From Pedobacter ginsengisoli (GTDB lineage: Bacteria > Bacteroidota > Bacteroidia > Sphingobacteriales > Sphingobacteriaceae): a stretch of 64,000 nt of DNA. Positions 9,867-17,885 of this stretch are shown here, piece by piece. The translations under genes and the position numbers were made by a program. The notes beneath the pieces are model-generated. The model was not told the origin of the DNA and ran no database searches. It was given only the letters and a program-made list of their open reading frames with translations. The first letter of the stretch is position 1, and the number at the start of each line of letters is the position of its first letter. The stretch is from positions 124,001-188,000 of the forward strand of contig NZ_CP024091.1 of the NCBI RefSeq assembly GCF_002736205.1. Reading direction: 5' to 3'.

Positions 9867-10790
9867 ATGACGAAACTAAAAAGAAGATCTTTATTAAAGG
9901 CAGCAGGACTAGCTGTTGGCGCCGTAGCAACCAGCGGCCTGTCTGCCTTTGCTTCTAATCCTGAAAACCAGGATAAGAAAACTAAAAAACTTGCCCTCTC
10001 AGTAGCACATATAACCGATGTGCATATCAGAGACGGAGACAATGCACCTGAAAGGTTTAAAAGCTGTTTAAAACAAATCATTAACAAGCACAAACCTGAT
10101 TTCTTTCTAAACGGAGGAGATTCCATTAATGATGCATCATATGATAATGTTAAATACGATCAGGTAATTCAGCAATGGGGTATTTGGGATGATTGCATAA
10201 AAACACTTGATAAATACGAAGTTCATAGCTGTATTGGTAACCACGACCCATGGTGGAAAGCTCCTTCTAAAGAGCATGAAATGTATGGAAAAAATTATGT
10301 GGTTAAGCGGTTAAAAATTCCTAACCGGTATTATAGCTTTTCTAAAAAGAACTGGCATTTTATTGTGCTTGATGGCAATAATAGTAACATCTCATTAGAT
10401 CAGGAACAATATGAATGGTTAGAGAAAGAGTTGGAGAAACTACCAGCGTCAACACCAACATTACTGATGTCGCATTATCCTATTTTGGGCACTACACAGG
10501 TTCTTGTAGGTGGCGGGCACTCGGACTGTAAAAAGCTAAAAGATCTTTTTTACAAGCACCGTGATAAAGTGAAAGTTTGTTTAAGTGGCCATAATCATTT
10601 GTCAGATCAAACCAGCTACAACAATGTTTTGTACTGTTGTAATGGAGCAATGAGTGGTTTCTGGTGGGGTAAAGGCGATGCCGAGTCTACCGGACCTGGA
10701 TACTATTTAGAAACCCCTCCTGGTTATGCAATGCTGAATTTATATGAAGACGGCACAGTTGAAAATGAATATTTCCCACATACTTTTTAA
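9867..10790 (+). CDS. Secreted calcineurin-like metallophosphoesterase with Tat-type signal
   Basis: This 307-residue protein starts with a twin-arginine type leader ([16 protein letters not shown]), so it is probably exported folded with its metals bound. The metallophosphoesterase metal-ligand blocks are complete: D51-x-H53, GGD85, GNHD (124-126), SH203YP and GHNH (242, 244). The family hydrolyses phosphomonoesters or phosphodiesters with two metal ions. Residues [15 protein letters not shown] near the C-terminus may shape substrate choice. It sits 32 bp after susD and 4 bp before the next phosphodiesterase-like gene, so the four genes 4810-12036 are very likely one operon. Confidence 0.9.
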   Translation: MTKLKRRSLLKAAGLAVGAVATSGLSAFASNPENQDKKTKKLALSVAHITDVHIRDGDNAPERFKSCLKQIINKHKPDFFLNGGDSINDASYDNVKYDQVIQQWGIWDDCIKTLDKYEVHSCIGNHDPWWKAPSKEHEMYGKNYVVKRLKIPNRYYSFSKKNWHFIVLDGNNSNISLDQEQYEWLEKELEKLPASTPTLLMSHYPILGTTQVLVGGGHSDCKKLKDLFYKHRDKVKVCLSGHNHLSDQTSYNNVLYCCNGAMSGFWWGKGDAESTGPGYYLETPPGYAMLNLYEDGTVENEYFPHTF

Positions 10791-10794
10791 CATT

Positions 10795-12036
10795 ATGAGA
10801 ATCTCATTTATTTTTGCTTTTAGTGTTTTGCTATCAGCGGCAACATATGCTCAGCAAAAACAACAAAAGGTTGTTTATATTATAGCTGATGGTATTCCTG
10901 CCGATGTTATTGAAAACCAAAATCTTCCTAATTTTAAGAGGATAATACAAGAAGGATCGTATTCCCGAATGTATGTAGGGGGTGGTAAAGGTACTTACAG
11001 CGAAACGCCTACCATATCGGCAGTTGGTTATAATAGTTTACTTACCGGCACCTGGGTAAATAAGCACAATGTTCCCGACAATGATATTAAAGTGCCTAAC
11101 TATAATTATCAGAATATATTCAGGTTATTTAAAGCTCAATATCCCAATAAGAAAACAGCTATTTTCTCTAGCTGGACAGATAACCGCACCAAACTATTGG
11201 GGCATAATCTGCCAGATGCTGGAAATTTAAAGGTCGATTACTTTTTTGATGGCTATGAGCTCGATACTGTTCGTTTTAAACACGATAAAAAGGCAGATTA
11301 TATGCATCGCATTGATGAGCAGGTAATAACTGATGCCGCTACCACTATTCATGATAAAGCACCTGATCTTTCCTGGATTTATCTGGAGTATACTGATGAT
11401 ATGGGCCATGCTCATGGCGATAGCCCTGAATTTTATAATGCTGTGGGTATGTTAGATAAACAGGTAGGCAGGGTTTGGGAGGCAATAAGTTACCGTCAGA
11501 AAAACTTTAAAGAAGATTGGTTAATTATTATCACAACAGATCATGGTCGTGATGAAAAAAGTGGCCGTGGACATGGCGGGCAGTCGGACAGACAAAGATC
11601 AACCTGGATGGTAAGTAATTATAAAAACCTGAATACCTATGGGCAGTATTTTGATCTTGGTGTGGTTGATATAATGCCTTCCATTGCACATTATTTAAAT
11701 GTAAAACTACCTGATAGTGTAGCGCAGGAAATAGATGGCACTTCCTTTATTGGTCCGGTATCTGTCGCATCGCTTAAAACTATATATACTCAAAACCACA
11801 TTGATATTAGCTGGAAAGCTTTACAGAAAACCGGAAAGGTTAAAGTCTGGCTAACCACTACAAATAATTTTAAAACAGGAGGAAAAGATACTTATCATCT
11901 TTTAGGAGAAGTAGACCTTAATCAACAGCACTTTTTTGCAGATGTTAAAGCTTATCCTTCAGAGTTTTATAAAGTTGTTCTTCAGGCTAAGGACAATACC
12001 CTGAACAAATGGGTAGTCCTTCCTCAGGCCAAATAG
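10795..12036 (+). CDS. Secreted alkaline phosphatase/nucleotide pyrophosphatase family enzyme
   Basis: The start is placed at 10795, 4 bp after the upstream stop, because [20 protein letters not shown] is a good signal peptide; in-frame ATGs at 10744 and 10765 would overlap the upstream gene. The 413-residue product has the type I phosphodiesterase fold: first metal Asp in YIIADGIP (D32), a nucleophile loop [16 protein letters not shown] (about 71-86), [10 protein letters not shown], and [16 protein letters not shown] carrying metal-binding Asp and His. Family members cleave phosphodiester or phosphonate bonds. The ~80 C-terminal residues form an extra beta domain. With the preceding metallophosphoesterase it could strip phosphate in two steps from a substrate taken up by locus 1. 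The exact activity is unknown. Confidence 0.85.
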   Translation: MRISFIFAFSVLLSAATYAQQKQQKVVYIIADGIPADVIENQNLPNFKRIIQEGSYSRMYVGGGKGTYSETPTISAVGYNSLLTGTWVNKHNVPDNDIKVPNYNYQNIFRLFKAQYPNKKTAIFSSWTDNRTKLLGHNLPDAGNLKVDYFFDGYELDTVRFKHDKKADYMHRIDEQVITDAATTIHDKAPDLSWIYLEYTDDMGHAHGDSPEFYNAVGMLDKQVGRVWEAISYRQKNFKEDWLIIITTDHGRDEKSGRGHGGQSDRQRSTWMVSNYKNLNTYGQYFDLGVVDIMPSIAHYLNVKLPDSVAQEIDGTSFIGPVSVASLKTIYTQNHIDISWKALQKTGKVKVWLTTTNNFKTGGKDTYHLLGEVDLNQQHFFADVKAYPSEFYKVVLQAKDNTLNKWVVLPQAK

Positions 12037-12048
12037 ATACATTAAGTA

Positions 12049-12091
12049 ATAATGGTAAAATTACAACTTAGAATTGTAGTTTTACCATTAT
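12049..12091 (+). terminator. Long hairpin running into the next start codon
   Basis: An 18-bp stem pairs 12049-12066 with 12074-12091 around the 7-nt loop CTTAGAA. The core arm is AATGGTAAAA paired with TTTTACCATT, and the only imperfection is one G-T pair. It begins 12 nt after the phosphodiesterase stop, where a terminator would be expected, but no T-run follows the right arm. The first two bases of the next gene's ATG (12090-12092) are the last paired bases. It may be a terminator, a translational lock, or both. Confidence 0.7.
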
Positions 12092-12461
12092 GAATTCATC
12101 AGAGGCATTACTAATAAAAGAGGCAAGATTAGATTCAAATAGCTGCATTGCAAAAAAGGATGTAGATGGCGTGTCTAAATATTGGCTGGACGATTTTGTA
12201 CAGATTGCAGGTGATGGCAGCCATACTGTCGGCAAAGCCGAAATCGTGGCCGACTGGAAATATATGTTCTCCAAAAGCAGCCCGCTTTTTGAACGCATCC
12301 CCGAAACAATTGTTGTAAGTAAAGGAGGTGATCTGGCATGGGAAAATGGTAAGTGGGATTATAAAAATGCAAAGTACCATGGTAATTATGCCGCAATGTG
12401 GCGTAAGGTAAATGGAAAATGGCTTACACAAAGTGAACTCTACGTTTCATTAAACGCATAA
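12090..12461 (+). CDS. DUF4440/NTF2-like protein
   Basis: This 123-residue protein has no signal peptide. It has a SnoaL/NTF2-like cone pattern: an N-terminal helix (EALLIKEARLDSNSCIAKKDVDGVSKYW), then FVQIAGDGSHTVGKAEIVADWK, then strands GDLAWENGKWDYK and YAAMWRKVNGKWLTQSELYVS. The W-K-V-N-G-K-W ending is typical of DUF4440 proteins. These are small cytoplasmic proteins of mostly unknown role, sometimes enzymes and sometimes ligand binders. The ATG lies at the foot of an 18-bp hairpin, so translation may depend on that hairpin opening. The 2-hydroxyacid dehydrogenase gene starts 6 bp later. Confidence 0.8.
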   Translation: MNSSEALLIKEARLDSNSCIAKKDVDGVSKYWLDDFVQIAGDGSHTVGKAEIVADWKYMFSKSSPLFERIPETIVVSKGGDLAWENGKWDYKNAKYHGNYAAMWRKVNGKWLTQSELYVSLNA

Positions 12462-12467
12462 AAACAT

Positions 12468-13451
12468 ATGAAGATAGCTGTATTTAGTACTTACCGATAC
12501 GATGAAGAATTTTTAAGCCGATTTAATACTGGCCATGATCTATCCTTTTTTACCGTAGCCTTAACAGAAGAAACTGTTAAGCTTGCAGAAGGCTTTGATG
12601 CAGTATGTATTTTTGTAAATGATCGCGTAGGTTCCGATATTATAAAAACCTTACATAAGGGTGGGATAAAACTAATTGTTTTACGTTGTGCAGGCTTTAA
12701 TAACGTTGCAATTGAAACCGCAAATGAGTTGGATATTCCCGTGTTAAGAGTTCCGGCCTATTCCCCTGAGGCAGTGGCGGAGCATGCAATTGCCTTAATT
12801 CTGACCCTTAACCGTAAAACACATAAAGCCTATAATCGTGTTCGTGAAGGTAACTTTTCTTTAGAAAAACTTATGGGTTTTAACTTGCACAAACACAAAG
12901 TAGCAGTAATAGGTACCGGTAATATAGGTAAAGCATTTTGTAAAATCTTAAGAGGTTTTGGTTGTTTAATAAGTGCATACGACCCATATCCATCAAAAGA
13001 ACTTCAGGAACTTGGAGTAAAGTATGGTACTTTGGAGGAAACTTTAAATGATGCAGATATTGTGGCACTTCATTGCCCCCTTACCGAAACTACCAAGCAT
13101 TTGATCAATAAAGACACGCTTAAACTTTTTAAAGAAGGAGCAATGCTAATCAATACAAGTCGGGGAGGCCTGGTTGATACAAAAGCAGTTATCGAGGCTT
13201 TAAAAACAGGACAGCTTGGATATTTGGGGCTCGATGTTTATGAGCAGGAAAGCACATTGTTTTTTCATGACCACTCAGAAAATGTAATTAAAGATGATCT
13301 TATTACCCGTTTAATCTCTTTTCCTAATGTACTGATTACATCTCATCAGGGCTTTTTTACTAAAGAAGCAATGGAAGAAATAGCTCAAATTACATTTCAG
13401 AATGTAGATGCATTTTTGGCCGGAAAAGAATTGATAAATCGGGTAAAATAA
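12468..13451 (+). CDS. ldhA: D-2-hydroxyacid dehydrogenase, D-lactate dehydrogenase (LdhA) type
   Basis: This 327-residue cytoplasmic protein probably reduces pyruvate to D-lactate with NADH. It shows the NAD-binding GTGNIG (149-154), the catalytic Arg in INTSRGG (R232), Glu in LDVYE (E259) and His in TSHQGF (H293). The block TSHQGFFTKEAM and the loop YEQESTLFFHDHS are typical of the fermentative D-lactate dehydrogenase branch rather than of phosphoglycerate dehydrogenase. It follows the DUF4440-like gene by 6 bp. It converges on fmt with 5 bp between stops, and its terminator lies inside the fmt coding end. Confidence 0.85.
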   Translation: MKIAVFSTYRYDEEFLSRFNTGHDLSFFTVALTEETVKLAEGFDAVCIFVNDRVGSDIIKTLHKGGIKLIVLRCAGFNNVAIETANELDIPVLRVPAYSPEAVAEHAIALILTLNRKTHKAYNRVREGNFSLEKLMGFNLHKHKVAVIGTGNIGKAFCKILRGFGCLISAYDPYPSKELQELGVKYGTLEETLNDADIVALHCPLTETTKHLINKDTLKLFKEGAMLINTSRGGLVDTKAVIEALKTGQLGYLGLDVYEQESTLFFHDHSENVIKDDLITRLISFPNVLITSHQGFFTKEAMEEIAQITFQNVDAFLAGKELINRVK

Positions 13452-13456
13452 AGATC

Positions 13457-14365
13457 TTACAAGCGCATGCCTCTTAAAAATTCATCAATTTGCATGCGTT
13501 TTTTACCTTCATACTGCAGATCCGTCAATTTGATAAAACCGTCTCGGGTAGCAAACTTTAAATAAGTTTTGCCGTCAGACAAAAAGCTTCCTGGCGAAAT
13601 ACCAGGTTCTTTTTCTTCAAGTTCTGCTTTAAACACCTTTAGTGTTTTATCGTTTAGCTTTGTAAAAGCAGTAGGATAAGGACTTAAACCACGAATCTGA
13701 TTGTATATTTTGTGAACAGGCTGGTTCCAGTCAATTAAACAATGCTCTTTAAATATTTTTGGCGCATGTTTTAGCTCAGTACTTTGGGGTTGTGGTTGTT
13801 CTGTATAATTACCATCTTCTATTGACTTAACCGTCTTAACAAGTAAACCAGCACCCACATTCATTAGTTTGTCGTGTAAATCTCCCGCAGTTTCATCATC
13901 TGCGATAGGGACACTTTCAGAAAATATTACATCACCCGTATCAATCTCATGTTTTAAAAAGAATGTAGTAACCCCACTTTCTTTTTCTCCGTTGATGATC
14001 GCATGGTTTATTGGGGCAGCGCCACGGTATTGAGGGAGTAAAGATGCATGCAGGTTAATAGTTCCCTTTGCAGGCATATCCCATACCATTTCGGGCAACA
14101 TTCTAAATGCCACAACAACCTGTAAATCGGCATTTAAGGCTTTTAATTCCTCAATAAATAACGGGTCTTTTAGTTTTAAGGGTTGCAAAACTTTTATGCC
14201 CTTCGATACCGCATACTGCTTAACAGCGCTTTCATTAAGCTTTTGCCCACGACCAGCAGGTTTGTCTGCCGCTGTAACCACACCAACTACATCAAATCCG
14301 GCTTCAACTAATGCATTTAAAGAAGCAACTGCAAAATCGGGCGTACCCATAAAAACTATTTTCAT
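13457..14365 (-). CDS. fmt: Methionyl-tRNA formyltransferase
   Basis: This 302-residue enzyme formylates Met-tRNA(fMet) with 10-formyltetrahydrofolate for translation initiation. It shows MGTPDFA near the N-terminus, the catalytic N104-x-H106 in GTINLHASLLPQYRGAAPIN, and D142 in EIDTGDVI, in positions matching the family. The C-terminal OB-fold domain begins around residue 205. ATG at 14365 is chosen; a TTG directly before it is in frame but unnecessary. The NamZ-like gene lies 46 bp upstream on the same strand, so co-transcription is possible. The last codons of fmt carry the hairpin terminator of the convergent ldhA. Confidence 0.97.
   Translation of the reverse strand: MKIVFMGTPDFAVASLNALVEAGFDVVGVVTAADKPAGRGQKLNESAVKQYAVSKGIKVLQPLKLKDPLFIEELKALNADLQVVVAFRMLPEMVWDMPAKGTINLHASLLPQYRGAAPINHAIINGEKESGVTTFFLKHEIDTGDVIFSESVPIADDETAGDLHDKLMNVGAGLLVKTVKSIEDGNYTEQPQPQSTELKHAPKIFKEHCLIDWNQPVHKIYNQIRGLSPYPTAFTKLNDKTLKVFKAELEEKEPGISPGSFLSDGKTYLKFATRDGFIKLTDLQYEGKKRMQIDEFLRGMRL
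13461..13504 (+). terminator. ldhA terminator embedded in the fmt 3' coding end
   Basis: AAGCGCATGC (13461-13470) pairs with GCATGCGTTT (13492-13501), a 10-bp stem with one G-T pair and a 21-nt loop, followed by a T6 run ending at 13504. It starts 9 nt after the ldhA stop and lies wholly inside the last codons of fmt on the other strand. Confidence 0.7.
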
Positions 14366-14411
14366 CAATCCGTATTTTAGGTGGCAAAATAACTAAAAAA
14401 TTAGCGGCTAC

Positions 14412-15686
14412 TTATGGGTACAACAAGTATTTTTCACGCATTGTTTTGTATTTACTTAATCCCGGTTCCCAGCTAGCCCTTATTTCGGCTTCAGATTTAC
14501 CGGCTATGATCTGTTGCCTGAAATCAGCCACCCCAATCAGTCTTTCAATAGGTAACATCTGATTACTTAATTTCGAATTGAAAAAATCTGCTTTGTTTGG
14601 TGATGCCTTATAAAGTGCAATAATCCATTCTAGATTAATCTGTTTAGTTTTTCTGAAAATATTAGCATCGTAGTCTCTAAGATCCAGACCATAGCATACC
14701 TGGTTCATGAAAATCGGAGTTTCAGACATGCCTTTAATACTTTTTGGCGTAAAAGAGAAACTGTACTTACCCTTTAAAGAGGGAGAGCCTATTATAGTAA
14801 ATGGAAACAGAGTACCACGTCCATGATTTAAATAAGTGCCTTCAAACAAGCAGGTGGTAGGGTATAATAAAATAGACTGAGCAGTATTCAGGTTCGGCGA
14901 TGGTTTAACCGGTAGCTCATAAGGTGTGTCATGGGTATAGTTGGCTACCTTAATTATTTTGATCTTGCATTTAAGCTTATTATCCAACCAGCCTTCACCA
15001 TTTAGCATTTGGGCATACTCGCCTACAGTGAGGCCATGTACCGCTGGGATAGGCTTTAAGCCGATACCAGATTTAAACTGAGGGTCTAATATAGGTCCAT
15101 CAATATAAAAGCCATTAGGATTTGGCCTGTCCAGAATCAGAACCTCTTTTTTATTGGCTGCACAAGCCTCCATTACATGCTGCAAAGTATTTATGTAGGT
15201 ATAAAAGCGAACACCAACATCCTGAATGTCGAATATCATGATGTCAATATCCGCCAAATCTTCTTTTGTTGGCGTTGAATGGCTACCATATAACGAAACA
15301 GCTTTGATTCCTGTTTTTTTATCAATATCATCATCAACATGCATGCCTGCACTTGCGTTTCCACGGAAACCATGTTCAGGCCCAAATATCTTAACTACAT
15401 TTACACCAAGCTTTAGTAAGCTGTCTACCGTCGTCTCTTTTCCTATAACAGAAGTAGGGTTTACCACCATACCCACGCGCTTTCCTTTCAAATAGGGCAC
15501 ATACAGTTCGGTTTGTTCGGCACCAGTCCTAAGTTCGTCTGCTTTAGGTTTGTCAAAGTTTTCAGCTTTTACTTTGTACGGGTTTGGAACAGCGGGATTA
15601 AATGCGATTTTAGTAGATGATCCGCAGGCCTGTAGAGAAAGGGTAAGTAACGCAGTACTTAAAATATGAATAATAGATGATGTCAT
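14412..15686 (-). CDS. NamZ-like exo-beta-N-acetylmuramidase lipoprotein (DUF1343)
   Basis: This 424-residue protein has a lipoprotein signal with lipobox LSLQAC (Cys21). The DUF1343 pattern runs through the whole mature part: KRVGMVVNPTSV, KIFGPEHGFRG, LYGSHSTPT, IMIFDIQDVGVRFYTYI, ILDRPNPNG, GLTVGEYA, PSPNL and LFEGTYLNHGRGT. Characterised members of this family, such as NamZ of Bacillus subtilis, release N-acetylmuramic acid from the non-reducing ends of peptidoglycan fragments. It would act in the periplasm in cell-wall recycling. It lies 46 bp upstream of fmt on the same strand and 41 bp from the 3' end of the ECF sigma gene. Confidence 0.9.
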   Translation of the reverse strand: MTSSIIHILSTALLTLSLQACGSSTKIAFNPAVPNPYKVKAENFDKPKADELRTGAEQTELYVPYLKGKRVGMVVNPTSVIGKETTVDSLLKLGVNVVKIFGPEHGFRGNASAGMHVDDDIDKKTGIKAVSLYGSHSTPTKEDLADIDIMIFDIQDVGVRFYTYINTLQHVMEACAANKKEVLILDRPNPNGFYIDGPILDPQFKSGIGLKPIPAVHGLTVGEYAQMLNGEGWLDNKLKCKIKIIKVANYTHDTPYELPVKPSPNLNTAQSILLYPTTCLFEGTYLNHGRGTLFPFTIIGSPSLKGKYSFSFTPKSIKGMSETPIFMNQVCYGLDLRDYDANIFRKTKQINLEWIIALYKASPNKADFFNSKLSNQMLPIERLIGVADFRQQIIAGKSEAEIRASWEPGLSKYKTMREKYLLYP

Positions 15687-15727
15687 AAGGATAAAGATAA
15701 TAAAAATAGGGTATCGAATCTATAAAG

Positions 15728-16318
15728 CTAAAGAAGCCACATTGCAAATGTGCATAAAATGATTAACCCTCGTTTGCCATCAAAAAAATAATTACGAAGC
15801 AATCTCAATGCTTTTCTCATATGCTGTTCAACTGTATTTTCGGAAATAGCCAGTTCAGCAGCGATTTCTTTATTAGACAGATGCCGGCTGCGGCTGAGGG
15901 TAAAAACACTCCTGCATCTAAAAGGAAGTTTTTCTACTTGAAAAGCTAGTTGCTGTTCCAGCTCTCTGGATTCAATGGCTTGTAAGGTAGAGTTATCTGT
16001 TTCATTGAACACGTATAAACTATGTTCTTCATACTTTTTTAATAGTTTTTCCCGTCTGTAATGATCTATGATCTTATGTTTAACCGTAGTATACAAAAAT
16101 GCAGATAAATTGGTAATTTGATTTGCCGTTTTTTTTCTTGTAAATAATGTTAAAAAGGTTTCCTGTATAATTTCTTCAGATATTTCCCTGCTTCGGATTT
16201 TGTTCAATGCAGTCGCCAGCAAACGAACAGCATGTCTTTTGTATAGTACTTCAAAAGCATGATCCTCTCCATTCTGCCATAGCAATATCAATTCTGAATC
16301 ACTAAGCTCTACAGGCAT
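15728..16318 (-). CDS. RNA polymerase ECF sigma factor, Bacteroidetes type (locus 2)
   Basis: This 196-residue sigma factor has region 2 at about residues 25-95 (FEVLYKRHAVRLLATALNKI, EEIIQETFLTLFTRK, LSAFLYTTVKHKIIDHYRRE) and region 4 at about 125-180 (LPFRCRSVFTLSRSRHLSNKEIAAELAISENTVEQHMRKAL). It matches the Bacteroidetes expansion family of ECF factors that pair with FecR. It is divergent from fecR across a 240-bp gap. The expected circuit is: substrate at SusC, then STN domain, then FecR, then release of this sigma to transcribe locus 2. An unusual feature is the hydrophobic tail GLIILCTFAMWLL, which may touch the membrane. Confidence 0.93.
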   Translation of the reverse strand: MPVELSDSELILLWQNGEDHAFEVLYKRHAVRLLATALNKIRSREISEEIIQETFLTLFTRKKTANQITNLSAFLYTTVKHKIIDHYRREKLLKKYEEHSLYVFNETDNSTLQAIESRELEQQLAFQVEKLPFRCRSVFTLSRSRHLSNKEIAAELAISENTVEQHMRKALRLLRNYFFDGKRGLIILCTFAMWLL

Positions 16319-16558
16319 AATTCTATATTTGGCTAACGAAAATCCTCAAAAATTAATTATCAGCGCAGGCGAAAGATGCCTGTATCCATTGATACGAAAA
16401 TAAGTAATGTAATTGTGATAACTGTCCTTTGCCATCCTGCTTCCCGGTTTGTACGTATCCATGCTCTCATATTTTTTTATCAAAAAAAACAAATAGACTA
16501 ACGGTTAGATAATTTCCATACGTCTAACTATTATAAACAAGCCACTGATAGATCATTT
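16319..16558. other. Divergent sigma/fecR intergenic region
   Basis: This 240-bp gap must hold the promoters of both the sigma gene and fecR. I see CTAAC-G-GTTAG, a perfect 5-bp inverted repeat at 16498-16508, and another TCTAAC at 16523-16528 that could pair with GTTAGA at 16504-16509. No convincing TAnnTTTG box is visible, which would fit an ECF-type promoter. No ORF or RNA gene is recognisable. Confidence 0.35.
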
Positions 16559-17731
16559 ATGGATAGCGAAAGGTTACAATATTTATTCGAACGGTTTCAC
16601 ACTTCCAACTGCACTAAGCAGGAACTGGAAGAACTTAATAACTGGTATGAAGAGTTAGGTGCCGGCAGCAACCAGATTGATCACTGGATCAATCTGGCGG
16701 GCGGAGAGGAAGAGCTATCAGAGGAGTTGTATCGAAATTTTAGTAAAAGAAAAAATATACAGAAGAAACATCAGCTGTTTAGCTGGTCATGGAAAATATC
16801 TGCCGCCTCAATTTTGATTTTGCTCGGCACCGGATTGTTGTTTTACAAGCTGTTCCCGGATCACTCCGAAGTTCCTACAGAATTGGTGCAGGTTCCAATA
16901 CTGCCGGGAAAAAATAAAGCGATGCTAACGCTTGCTGATGGGACAAAAATTGTTCTCGATGACAGTAAAAACGGAGAAATTTCGAGAAAGAATGGTGTTT
17001 TGATCACCAAAACGGACAGCGGAAGTTTAGCTTACTATACTGAAAAAAATCAAACAGTTACACCTGATAAAATGGCCTTCAATACCCTATATGTTCCAAG
17101 AGGTGGCCAATATCAGATTACACTTCAAGACGGCACCAAAGTCTGGATGAATTCTGAGTCTAAACTCTATTTTCCGGTAACCTCTAATGGAAAAGATCGT
17201 CGGGTACGTTTAACCGGAGAGGCCTATTTTGAAGTGGCCCATAACAAAAGGCTACCGTTTAAAGTGCAGACAGGGGATCAGATAGTAAGTGTGTTGGGTA
17301 CCCATTTTAACATAAAAGGATATCCCGAAGACTCTGCTATTGCAACAACCCTGCTACAAGGTAGTGTCCGGATTAGTAAGTTGTCAACAGGTCAGGCAAA
17401 AATGCTGGTGCCCGGTCAGCAATCTAACCTTAGCGAAACCGGAAAGGATATTGAGATCAGTTATGTCAAAACTGATCAGGCAATTGCCTGGAAGAATGGG
17501 TATTTCTTGTTCGATAATCAGGATATTAAAAGTGTAATGAAAACCATAAGCCGATGGTATAATGTAGATGTTACGTATGGCAATAGTTTAGGGAATGACC
17601 GCTTTGGAGGTACATTCTCCAGAAATGCAAACCTGTCAGAGCTTTTGGCAAATTTAGAGGAGCTTGGTGGTGTTCGTTTTCAGATTTCTAACCGTAATAT
17701 TATTGTATCCGGTATAAGTAGTAACCAATAA
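16559..17731 (+). CDS. FecR family anti-sigma factor (locus 2)
   Basis: This 390-residue protein holds its sigma factor at the inner membrane. The N-terminal ~78 residues (LQYLFERFHTSNCTKQELEELNNWY) form the cytoplasmic anti-sigma domain. One membrane helix lies at about 80-98 (ISAASILILLGTGLLFY). The periplasmic FecR domain is at about 175-270 (VPRGGQYQITLQDGTKVWMNSES, then RLTGEAYFEVAHN) and a C-terminal DUF4974 domain at about 310-385 (GYFLFDNQDIKSVMKTISRWY). It lies between the divergent sigma gene and susC with the STN domain, the normal order of a cell-surface signalling cassette. Confidence 0.95.
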   Translation: MDSERLQYLFERFHTSNCTKQELEELNNWYEELGAGSNQIDHWINLAGGEEELSEELYRNFSKRKNIQKKHQLFSWSWKISAASILILLGTGLLFYKLFPDHSEVPTELVQVPILPGKNKAMLTLADGTKIVLDDSKNGEISRKNGVLITKTDSGSLAYYTEKNQTVTPDKMAFNTLYVPRGGQYQITLQDGTKVWMNSESKLYFPVTSNGKDRRVRLTGEAYFEVAHNKRLPFKVQTGDQIVSVLGTHFNIKGYPEDSAIATTLLQGSVRISKLSTGQAKMLVPGQQSNLSETGKDIEISYVKTDQAIAWKNGYFLFDNQDIKSVMKTISRWYNVDVTYGNSLGNDRFGGTFSRNANLSELLANLEELGGVRFQISNRNIIVSGISSNQ

Positions 17732-17790
17732 ATACTTAAAAGAAAGGAGTAAGATGTGTAATCACTAACGAAAAATTAGGACACCAAAAA

Positions 17791-17815
17791 CCAAGGACGT
17801 TTGAGCCGTCCTTGG
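17791..17815 (+). promoter_or_regulatory. Hairpin in the fecR-susC gap
   Basis: CCAAGGACG (17791-17799) pairs perfectly with CGTCCTTGG (17807-17815) around TTTGAGC. No T-run follows, so it is not a standard terminator. It lies 59 nt after fecR and 70 nt before susC. Possible roles are an mRNA stability element, a processing site or part of a leader. Confidence 0.45.
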
Positions 17816-17885
17816 CATGCCAGATTGAACTGGAGCTGGAGGTCTGATCAAACTAAACGAATAATTTAAAAAACCAACCGACCAA

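Noticed and set aside
10744..10794. Earlier start for the phosphodiesterase gene, overlapping the metallophosphoesterase
   Set aside because: It would place 17 residues before a clear signal peptide. The ATG at 10795 gives a 4-bp gap and a normal leader.
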